A DNA stretch of 6,776 nucleotides. Source: Gemmatimonadota bacterium (GTDB lineage Bacteria; Gemmatimonadota; Gemmatimonadetes; Gemmatimonadales; GWC2-71-9). The position numbers were made by a program, and so were the translations under genes. Position 1 is the stretch's first letter. Every line of letters begins with the position of its first letter. Under the pieces are notes generated by a model. The model saw nothing but the letters and a program-made list of their open reading frames with translations, was not told the DNA's origin and did no database searches. Shown one piece after another: positions 1-5,333 of this stretch. The stretch is taken from NCBI GenBank assembly GCA_029859185.1, contig JAOUDR010000151.1, positions 1 through 6,776 on the forward strand, written 5' to 3'.

Positions 1-85
1 GTCGGGCGACCTGATCGTGGTGACCGCTGGGGTGCCGTTCGAGGTGCCCGGCACCACGAATCTCTTGAAGGTCGAGGTCGTCTAG
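1..85 (+). CDS. pyk: Pyruvate kinase, C-terminal end (partial)
   Basis: Only the last 27 codons (2-82) and the TAG stop are present; the gene begins before the window. The translated tail contains GDLIVVTAGVP followed by PGTTNLLKV. This is the characteristic last segment of the pyruvate kinase C-terminal domain, where the final strand carries a VVxxG-P...GTTN-x(2)-KV pattern. Pyruvate kinase converts phosphoenolpyruvate and ADP to pyruvate and ATP in the cytosol, the last step of glycolysis. The next gene starts 2 bases after the stop, so the two are probably co-transcribed. The identification rests on a short fragment, but the motif is distinctive. The allosteric and K+-binding parts of the protein lie outside the window and cannot be judged. 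Confidence 0.85.
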   Translation, partial: SGDLIVVTAGVPFEVPGTTNLLKVEVV

Positions 86-87
86 GC

Positions 88-864
88 GTGCGGGTCGTGA
101 TCCTCGGGACCGGCACCTCGTTCGGCGTGCCGGTGATTGGCTGTGACTGTGCCGTCTGCACCTCGAACGATCCGCGCGATCGTCGGATGCGGGTGGCCTC
201 GGTCGTGGAAGGCGACGACGGGCGCCGCATCCTCATCGACACGCCCCCGGAGATCCGACTGCAACTGCTCGCGGCACGGATCGGGGGTGTTGATGCCGTG
301 CTCTACACGCACGGGCATGCCGACCACACCCACGGGATCGACGATCTCCGGGCGCTGACGGCGCGGCGGCGCGAGAACCTCCCCATCTACGGATCCGCCG
401 CCACCCTCCGGGAGTTGGGCGATCGCTTTCCCTACATCTTCGATGATCGCATCCGACCGCAGCCTGGGACGTCGAAGCCGCAGCTGGTGGCGACCCCGCT
501 GGAGCCCTTTGCCGAGACGGTGGTGGCGGGTCTGCCGGTGGTTCCGCTCCCGGTGCCCCACGGGGATCTGGCGGTTTTCGGCTACCGGATTGGCCCGTTC
601 GGTTACGTCACGGACGCGAAGTCGGTCCCGGACGAGGTCGTCGATTGGCTGCGCGGGGTGCGCGTACTGGTCGTGAACGCGCTGTTCGACCGACCCCACC
701 CGACGCATCTGTCGATCGATGAGGCCGTGACGGTGGCGCGGGCCGTCGGTGCGGAACGCACGTTGCTCACGCACCTTACCCATCGGCACGGCCACGCGGC
801 GCTCACCGAGCGGCTGCCGGACGGCGTGGAGCCGGCCTACGACGGTCTTGCGATCGCCTTTTGA
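88..864 (+). CDS. PhnP-like MBL-fold metallo-hydrolase (phosphodiesterase family)
   Basis: A 258-residue cytosolic protein of the metallo-beta-lactamase superfamily, PhnP-like branch (COG1235). It opens with GTGTSFGVP (7-15), then a Cys cluster C19-x-C21-x2-C24 and DPRDRRMR (28-35). The same CxCxxC spacing holds a structural zinc in E. coli PhnP, together with a C-terminal His. The active-site motif THGHADH gives H75, H77, D79 and H80. Further likely metal ligands are H158 (PVPHGD), D176 (YVTDAK) and a His in the C-terminal THLTHRHGH stretch (229-236). E. coli PhnP hydrolyses phosphoribosyl cyclic phosphate in the C-P lyase pathway, but no phn genes are seen here, so the substrate is unknown. 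The GTG start is fixed by the conserved N-terminal strand, which begins at residue 2; a weak GAGGT at 74-78 could serve as the ribosome binding site. It probably shares a transcript with pyk. Confidence 0.9.
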   Translation: MRVVILGTGTSFGVPVIGCDCAVCTSNDPRDRRMRVASVVEGDDGRRILIDTPPEIRLQLLAARIGGVDAVLYTHGHADHTHGIDDLRALTARRRENLPIYGSAATLRELGDRFPYIFDDRIRPQPGTSKPQLVATPLEPFAETVVAGLPVVPLPVPHGDLAVFGYRIGPFGYVTDAKSVPDEVVDWLRGVRVLVVNALFDRPHPTHLSIDEAVTVARAVGAERTLLTHLTHRHGHAALTERLPDGVEPAYDGLAIAF

Positions 865-889
865 CGGTGTTCCGGTCCCCGGATACATT
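861..889 (+). promoter_or_regulatory. Candidate sigma70-type promoter upstream of the ytxH-like gene
   Basis: TTGACG at 861-866 matches the -35 consensus TTGACA at 5 of 6 positions. It is followed by a 17-base spacer and TACATT at 884-889, which matches TATAAT at 4 of 6. The -35 box overlaps the stop codon of the preceding hydrolase gene (862-864). Transcription would start near 896 and give a leader of about 39 bases carrying the strong GAGGAGG. This is the only intergenic gap here large enough to hold a promoter. The call is a consensus match by eye and has no experimental support. Confidence 0.5.
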
Positions 890-922
890 CCGCTGAGGGA
901 ACTTGTTGCCGGGCGGCGGACC

Positions 923-929
923 GAGGAGG
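923..929 (+). promoter_or_regulatory. Strong ribosome binding site that fixes the ytxH-like start
   Basis: GAGGAGG sits 5 bases before the ATG at 935. It is the best Shine-Dalgarno match in the window. The same reading frame stays open upstream to 749, but the residues before 935 are out of frame with the preceding gene's real product and resemble no protein. The start at 935 is therefore clear, and this gene is probably translated more strongly than its neighbours. Confidence 0.8.
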
Positions 930-934
930 CTGTA

Positions 935-1354
935 ATGGCACGACGGTATGAAGAGCAGCCGGTCGTGGTGATCGAGAAGTCAGGCGGCGGCGTTGGCCCG
1001 TTCCTGGCAGGGGCGGCATTCGGCGCGGTGCTGGCGTTGATCTTCGCGCCGCAGAGCGGCGAGGAGACGCGCGACGAGCTGCGCCGACGGGGACGGCGGC
1101 TGCGCGAGGCCGCGGAGGACCGTCTGGACGACCTCCAGGAGGCCGTGGAGTCGGGATATGCCCGCACGAAGGCCAGCGTGGAAGCCGGCCTGCAGCGCGC
1201 GCGGACTTCGATTGACGAGCGTCGCACGGAGGCCAAAGACACGGTGGATGCCGGCAAGGCCGCCGTTCGCACGGCCCGGGAGGAGTTGGAGCGCCGTCTC
1301 GACGAGGCACGCTCCCAGCGACGGGAAACGGCCGACGTGGAGGCTGACGACTAG
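935..1354 (+). CDS. YtxH domain-containing membrane-anchored coiled-coil protein
   Basis: A 139-residue small protein. After a short N-terminal stretch, a glycine/alanine-rich hydrophobic segment (about 19-38) ends in FAPQSGEETRDELR (37-50). This is the signature of YtxH/gas-vesicle-like stress proteins, in which a short transmembrane helix is followed by APxSGxETR. Residues about 46-139 are almost entirely charged and alanine-rich helix, full of Arg and Glu with no proline or glycine clusters. This suggests a long amphipathic or coiled-coil tail in the cytoplasm or along the membrane surface. In Bacillus, YtxH belongs to the general stress regulon; the biochemical role of the family is not established. 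The gene has its own promoter candidate and a strong ribosome binding site. It ends 2 bases before the YihY-like gene, so the two membrane proteins are probably made together. The family call is good; the function is unknown. Confidence 0.82.
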   Translation: MARRYEEQPVVVIEKSGGGVGPFLAGAAFGAVLALIFAPQSGEETRDELRRRGRRLREAAEDRLDDLQEAVESGYARTKASVEAGLQRARTSIDERRTEAKDTVDAGKAAVRTAREELERRLDEARSQRRETADVEADD

Positions 1355-1356
1355 CC

Positions 1357-2223
1357 TTGCCCTCCGTCGCTCCGGCCTCGCGGCTGCGTGGCTGGGCGTT
1401 TTCGCCGCTCGGGTTCGTACGCCGGGTGTTCATCGGGGGATACGAGGACAACATCCCCTTCCTGGCGAGCGGGCTCACCTTCGACGCCCTGCTCTGGGTC
1501 CCGGCGCTGCTCGCCGTGGCGCTCTCCGGCTTCGGCTACATGATCGGCGGGCTCGATCTACCGGAACTCGGCCGCATGATCGTCGCCTCGGTCATCCCGG
1601 AACCGAGCGGTCCCGAGACACCGTTCGCGGCGGTGAGCACGTTCCTCGAGAGTCTGGTCGACACGCGCTCCCTGCTCACCGCCTACGGCGCCCCGTTCTT
1701 CGTGTGGTTCTCGTGGCGGTTGTTCGGCTCGATCCGGGCCGCGCTCAACGAGGTCTTCGATACGGAGGAGACCCGGTCCTGGCTCACCGGCAAAGCCGTG
1801 GACCTCGCCTTGGGCGTGATGTCGGCCGTCCTCATCATCGCCAATACGCTCATCACGGTGTTCGTCCTGCGGGCGCCCTGGGCGGGGCGGTTTCTGGCGG
1901 GACTGCTCGCCTACCTTGCGGTTGCGGTGTTGTTCTATGTCGTGTACGTGGTGGCCCCGAGCCGGAAGATGCGGTGGGACACGGCCCTCGTGGCGGCCCT
2001 GTTCGCGTCGCTGGGATTTGAGGTGACGAAGCGTCTGTACGGCATCTACCTGATCGAGTTCGCGACGTTTGACCGCCTGCTGTCGAACACCAATGCGCTG
2101 GCCCTTCTGCTGTTCGTGCTCTGGGTGTACGCGACCGCGATGGTCTTCCTGGCCGGGGGCGAAGTCGCCGAGACGTATGATCTCGCACGGTGCCAGCGCG
2201 AGCAGCGGGCGGTGCTGGGGTGA
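1357..2223 (+). CDS. YihY/virulence factor BrkB family membrane protein
   Basis: A 288-residue inner-membrane protein with about six transmembrane segments, near residues 43-64, 106-126, 150-171, 179-200, 208-232 and 246-268. Landmarks of the YihY/BrkB family (once mislabelled ribonuclease BN) are the N-terminal DNIPFLASGLTFDALL (31-46), the FFVWFSWRLFGSIRAALN stretch (114-131), YGIYLIEF (228-235), and the last helix with LLLFVLWVYATAM before GGEVAE (267-272). The family is widespread, and its transport or other role is unsettled. The TTG at 1357 lies 2 bases after the previous stop, with GGAGG at 1339-1343, a rather long 13 bases upstream. A GTG at 1426 is an alternative that would remove 23 basic, non-membrane residues. 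The upstream start is preferred because coupling to the preceding stop is tight. The gene ends 2 bases before the aldolase ATG. Confidence 0.88.
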   Translation: MPSVAPASRLRGWAFSPLGFVRRVFIGGYEDNIPFLASGLTFDALLWVPALLAVALSGFGYMIGGLDLPELGRMIVASVIPEPSGPETPFAAVSTFLESLVDTRSLLTAYGAPFFVWFSWRLFGSIRAALNEVFDTEETRSWLTGKAVDLALGVMSAVLIIANTLITVFVLRAPWAGRFLAGLLAYLAVAVLFYVVYVVAPSRKMRWDTALVAALFASLGFEVTKRLYGIYLIEFATFDRLLSNTNALALLLFVLWVYATAMVFLAGGEVAETYDLARCQREQRAVLG

Positions 2224-2225
2224 CG

Positions 2226-3242
2226 ATGCCCATCGATCTGCGCAGCGATACCGTGACCCGACCCTCCGATGCCATGCGGCGCGCCATGGCGGAGGCCGAG
2301 GTTGGCGATGACGTGCTCGACGGCGACCCCACGACCGGCCGGCTCGAGGCGCGCGTGGCCGAACTGCTCGGGCACGAGGCGGCGCTGTTCTTCCCGTCGG
2401 GCACCCAGGCCAACCAGACCGGGATCGGGGTTTCGGTGGCGCGGGGGGAAGAGTTGGTGCTCGAAGCCGGGGCCCACCTCTTGCACTACGAGATGGGCGC
2501 GCTCGGCGCGCTGTGGGGAGTCCAGCCGCGGCTGGTGAGTGCGCCGGACGGGATCCTCACGGGGGAACTCGTGGAGGGGGCCCTGCGGCCGGCGTCGCCG
2601 CATGTCCCCCGGCTGGGCGGGATCGCGGTGGAGAACACCCACAACTCCGGCGGCGGGACCGTCACGCCCGTGGCAACGATGCGCGGTGTGCGCGCGGTGG
2701 CTGACCGATGCGGCGTGCCGATGCACATCGACGGCGCGCGGCTGTGGAACGCGGCGGTGGCGCTCCGGGTCGAGCCGGCCGCCGTGGCGGGGATCGGCAC
2801 GACCGTCATGGTGAGTTTCAGCAAGGGACTTGGCTGCCCGGTGGGATCGTGCCTCGCGGGATCACGTGACCGGATGCGGGCGGCGCGGGTGCTGCGGAAG
2901 CGGCTCGGGGGCGGCATGCGCCAGTCCGGCGTCCTGACGGCGGCGTGTCTGTACGCGCTCGACCACGTGCTGCCGCGGCTCGGCGACGATCATGCGGCCG
3001 CCCAGGCCCTGGCCGCCGAGCTCCAGCAGCACCCGCACCTCGATGCCCGCCCGCCCGCGACCAACATCGTCATGATCGATCTGCAACGGGACACGGCGGA
3101 CACGGCGATCGCCAAGCTCGCCGAGGCGGGTGTGCTGGTGGTGCCGTTCGGCGCCACGCGGCTGCGCGCCGTGACGCACCTGGACGTCACCGTCGAGCAG
3201 GCCGCGCGCGCGGGCGCGGTGATCGCCCGAACGCTCGCCTGA
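2226..3242 (+). CDS. ltaE: Low-specificity L-threonine aldolase (PLP-dependent)
   Basis: A 338-residue cytosolic enzyme of the beta-eliminating-lyase/threonine aldolase family (fold type I PLP enzymes), of usual length. It would cleave L-threonine or L-allo-threonine to glycine and acetaldehyde. The N-terminus has the hallmark DLRSDTVTRPS (4-14), then EVGDDVLDGDPT (25-36) and FFPSGTQANQ (55-64). H84 probably stacks on the cofactor ring. ENTHNSGGG (136-144) and HIDGARLWNA (167-176) provide D169 and R172, and SFSKGLGCPVGS (197-208) provides the Schiff-base lysine K200. All key residues are present, so the enzyme should be active. ATG at 2226 is chosen because DLRSDTVT should be near the N-terminus and GGGG (2217-2220) lies 5 bases before it. 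A GTG at 2220, overlapping the previous stop, is possible. Stereospecificity (L versus L-allo) cannot be read from the sequence. No pathway partner lies nearby. Confidence 0.93.
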   Translation: MPIDLRSDTVTRPSDAMRRAMAEAEVGDDVLDGDPTTGRLEARVAELLGHEAALFFPSGTQANQTGIGVSVARGEELVLEAGAHLLHYEMGALGALWGVQPRLVSAPDGILTGELVEGALRPASPHVPRLGGIAVENTHNSGGGTVTPVATMRGVRAVADRCGVPMHIDGARLWNAAVALRVEPAAVAGIGTTVMVSFSKGLGCPVGSCLAGSRDRMRAARVLRKRLGGGMRQSGVLTAACLYALDHVLPRLGDDHAAAQALAAELQQHPHLDARPPATNIVMIDLQRDTADTAIAKLAEAGVLVVPFGATRLRAVTHLDVTVEQAARAGAVIARTLA

Positions 3243-3247
3243 CCGAC

Positions 3248-4639
3248 GTGCGTACGCCGGCTGCTGGCGCGCCCCGCCTGGCCCGCCGCGAGGGGCTGCG
3301 ACGGCGTGTCCACGGCATCCGTCTCTTCGTTCTCTCGTTCGCCGGACTGGTGGTTGCGGGCACCGCCGGTCTGCTGCTGCTGCCCGGCCTGTATACAGGC
3401 CCTCGCCTGGGCGTCATCGACGCACTCTTCACGGCCGCCTCAGCGGTCTGCGTGACCGGCCTGACCGTGGTGGATACGGCGACGTACTTCACCGGGTGGG
3501 GGCAGGCGTGGCTCCTGCTGCTCATTCAAGCCGGCGGACTGGGCATTCTGGCGTTTGCCACGATGATCATCCAGTTGTTGGGCGGCCGCGGCTCACTCGA
3601 GGTCGAGGTGGCAACCGGATCCGGCTACGGTGTGCGGGTGGGAGCCATCCGCAGCGTGCTCCGGCCGGTGTTCTACCTGACGCTTGCCATCGAAGGGGCC
3701 GGGGCTGTGGGACTCTGGCTCCTCTGGCGGGCGCCATTGGGCGACGCCGGTGCTGTTTGGCCGTCGGTGTTCCACGCCATCTCCGCCTTCTGCAATGCCG
3801 GGTTCTCGACGTTCAGCGACTCACTCGTCGGCTGGCGGACGAGCACACCCGTGCTCCTGACGATCGGGACCGTGATCGTGCTTGGGGGACTCGGCTTCGT
3901 CGTACTTGACGAGGTGCGCCAGCGTTGGATCCGGCGGTCGGTCCGACGACTCTCGACCCAGTCACGTCTCGCACTCAGCGCAACGGCGGTCCTGCTCGTC
4001 GGAGCCACGATCGTGTTTCTCTTTTTCGAGCGCCAGCATTCGCTGGAGGGCCTCGCGCCGTGGTCCCGCTTCGTGAACGCCGTGTTCATGGCCGTGACGC
4101 CGCGGACCGCGGGGTTCAACACGGTCGACTACGGGCAGGTCTCCAATCCCAGCCTGGCCCTGACGGTGGCCCTCATGATCATCGGGGGCGCACCGGGCTC
4201 GACCGCCGGTGGACTCAAGGTCACCAGCGCCGCCCTGCTTCTCCTCGGGTTTTGGACCCGACTGCGCGGGTACCAGCACGTCTCCGTCGGAGGGCGCACG
4301 GTCCGGGAAGAGTCCGTCGGACGCGCCGCCGCGCTGGGCGTGGCCGGGATCGCGATTCTGGCGTTCGCGACGTTCCTGCTCCTGCTCGTGGAGCCGGTCG
4401 CCGCCTCGCAGGACCGCGCGGACTTCGTGCGGATCGTCTTCGAGGTCCACAGCGCCTTCGGGACGGTGGGGCTCTCGATGGACAAGACAGGTGAACTGAC
4501 GTCAGCCGGACGGATCGTACTGATCGCGCTTATGTTCGTAGGGCGCGTGGGTCCGCTCGCGCTCGCGGCGGCCATGGCAGCGCGGCGAGGCCCCGCCGTG
4601 ACCTACCGGTACGCGTACGAGGATGTGACCGTCGGCTGA
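3248..4639 (+). CDS. ktrB: KtrB/TrkH-family potassium uptake pore subunit
   Basis: A 463-residue inner-membrane K+ translocating subunit built from four membrane-pore-membrane repeats. The four pore loops are visible: SAVCVTGLTVVD (65-76, G71), SAFCNAGFST (179-188, G185), TPRTAGFNTVD (284-294, G289) and SAFGTVGLSMD (402-412, G408). Each has the single selectivity-filter glycine of this superfamily. IIGGAPGSTAGGLKVT (311-326) matches the conserved glycine-rich gating-loop region. MFVGRVGPLAL (429-439) contains the conserved M2 arginine (R433), and the tail Y-x-Y-x-E-D-x-x-V-G is typical of KtrB. The length is closer to KtrB (about 450) than to long TrkH, and a KtrA-type gene follows. The GTG at 3248 lies 5 bases after the aldolase stop with no clear ribosome binding site, so translation is probably coupled. 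Upstream in-frame codons overlap the aldolase and are not protein-like. Na+ coupling is known for some Ktr systems but cannot be judged here. Confidence 0.92.
   Translation: MRTPAAGAPRLARREGLRRRVHGIRLFVLSFAGLVVAGTAGLLLLPGLYTGPRLGVIDALFTAASAVCVTGLTVVDTATYFTGWGQAWLLLLIQAGGLGILAFATMIIQLLGGRGSLEVEVATGSGYGVRVGAIRSVLRPVFYLTLAIEGAGAVGLWLLWRAPLGDAGAVWPSVFHAISAFCNAGFSTFSDSLVGWRTSTPVLLTIGTVIVLGGLGFVVLDEVRQRWIRRSVRRLSTQSRLALSATAVLLVGATIVFLFFERQHSLEGLAPWSRFVNAVFMAVTPRTAGFNTVDYGQVSNPSLALTVALMIIGGAPGSTAGGLKVTSAALLLLGFWTRLRGYQHVSVGGRTVREESVGRAAALGVAGIAILAFATFLLLLVEPVAASQDRADFVRIVFEVHSAFGTVGLSMDKTGELTSAGRIVLIALMFVGRVGPLALAAAMAARRGPAVTYRYAYEDVTVG
3386..3401. repeat. Perfect 16-bp palindrome inside ktrB
   Basis: GGCCTGTATACAGGCC reads identically on both strands, with an AT-rich TGTATACA core in otherwise GC-rich sequence. 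It lies within codons 47-52 of ktrB, in the loop just after the first membrane helix. It could be an internal operator-like site or an accident of coding sequence; it does not resemble a terminator because no T-run follows. Confidence 0.5.
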
Positions 4640-4650
4640 GCCGGCGGCTC
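4638..4650 (+). other. Small intercistronic hairpin between ktrB and ktrA
   Basis: GAGCC (4638-4642), a GGC loop and GGCTC (4646-4650) form a perfect 5-bp GC-rich stem that begins inside the ktrB stop codon and ends 1 base before the ktrA ribosome binding site. No T-run follows, so it is not an intrinsic terminator. It might affect ribosome access or transcript stability at the junction. Short GC stems are common in DNA of this composition. Confidence 0.35.
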
Positions 4651-4651
4651 C

Positions 4652-4657
4652 AGGGAG
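4652..4657 (+). promoter_or_regulatory. Ribosome binding site of ktrA
   Basis: AGGGAG lies 4 bases before the ATG at 4662 and directly after the hairpin at 4638-4650. Unlike ktrB, which lacks a visible site, ktrA has its own good ribosome binding site. This fits the need for more regulator than pore subunit, since a Ktr complex has eight KtrA per KtrB dimer. Confidence 0.65.
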
Positions 4658-4661
4658 TATC

Positions 4662-5330
4662 ATGCAACGCTTCGTGGTGGTGGGACTCGGGCACTTCGGC
4701 GGCTGGGCCGCCCGCGCCCTGTATGCGGCCGGCCATGACGTGATTGCCATCGAGCGCGACGCGCAACTCGTGGACCGCTTCAAGACGGAAGTCTCGGCAG
4801 CGGTGCTCGGAGACGCCACAGATCGGGCCGTCCTCGACCAGGTTGGGGCCAGAGGTGCCGACGTGGCCATCGTGTCCACCGGCGAGGACCTCGCCACGAG
4901 CATCCTGGCGACGCTCGCGCTCCGTGATCTTGGCGTGAAGGACATCTACGTGAAGGTCGGGAGTCCCGAAGCCGCCCGGGCGCTCGAGGCCTTCGGCGTC
5001 CGCGAGACGATCTTCCCCGAGCGGGAGGTCGCCGACCGATTGGCGCACCGGATCACGTCCAGAACTGTGCTGGATTACGTGCCGCTTGCCCCCGGGTTTT
5101 CGTTGCAGGAAGTGGCGATCCCCGATGGGTGGCTGGGGCGCACGCTGCGAGACCTGGCGTTGCCGGCGAACCACGGGATTCAGGTCGTGGCGCTGCGCGA
5201 CATGCTCGCGGGCAAGATCGAGGTCGTGCCGGATCCGGATCGTCCGCTGCGCGACTCGGACGTGGCGATCGTCGCGGGCCCGGACGACGCGATCCGGACG
5301 ATGCTTGTGCAAGTCAGGAGCGAGGGCTAG
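4662..5330 (+). CDS. ktrA: KtrA-type single-RCK potassium uptake regulator
   Basis: A 222-residue cytosolic regulator, the usual KtrA length. The N-terminal RCK_N domain (about 1-120) is a Rossmann fold with GLGHFG (8-13), an acidic E31 at the end of the second strand, GDATD (50-54) and VSTGED (71-76). A short linker with FPERE (118-122) leads to an RCK_C domain (about 135-220). KtrA forms an octameric ring that binds ATP or ADP and opens KtrB when ATP is bound; RCK_C is known in some species to bind c-di-AMP. Compared with Bacillus subtilis KtrA as I remember it, E120 aligns with the ion-binding E125, but H11 replaces R16, which contacts the ATP gamma-phosphate. The gene starts 22 bases after ktrB with its own ribosome binding site, which supports a KtrB-KtrA pair. 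It ends 3 bases before the TrkA-type gene. It is clearly a single-unit protein, not a broken TrkA. Confidence 0.9.
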   Translation: MQRFVVVGLGHFGGWAARALYAAGHDVIAIERDAQLVDRFKTEVSAAVLGDATDRAVLDQVGARGADVAIVSTGEDLATSILATLALRDLGVKDIYVKVGSPEAARALEAFGVRETIFPEREVADRLAHRITSRTVLDYVPLAPGFSLQEVAIPDGWLGRTLRDLALPANHGIQVVALRDMLAGKIEVVPDPDRPLRDSDVAIVAGPDDAIRTMLVQVRSEG

Positions 5331-5333
5331 CCC

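Noticed and set aside
865..900. Possible terminator after the hydrolase gene
   Set aside because: Only a 4-bp CCGG/CCGG stem is present and no T-run follows, so it does not qualify as an intrinsic terminator.
897..905. GGGAACTTG resembling an ECF sigma -35 element
   Set aside because: A matching -10 would have to fall on or next to the ribosome binding site, leaving almost no leader. The TTGACG/TACATT pair upstream explains the region better.
749..934. Upstream in-frame extension of the ytxH-like gene
   Set aside because: These 62 codons overlap the hydrolase in another frame and look like no protein; the strong ribosome binding site at 923-929 places the start at 935.
82..1272. 396-codon minus-strand open frame across the hydrolase and ytxH-like genes
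   Set aside because: It is antisense to two recognised genes and crosses their intergenic promoter region; the product is Arg/Ser/Pro-rich at the start and has no family motif.
2945..3247. Upstream in-frame extension of ktrB giving a 564-residue product
   Set aside because: The added residues overlap the threonine aldolase and are Arg/Ala/Gly-rich without a family match. The GTG at 3248 gives a normal KtrB length and N-terminus.
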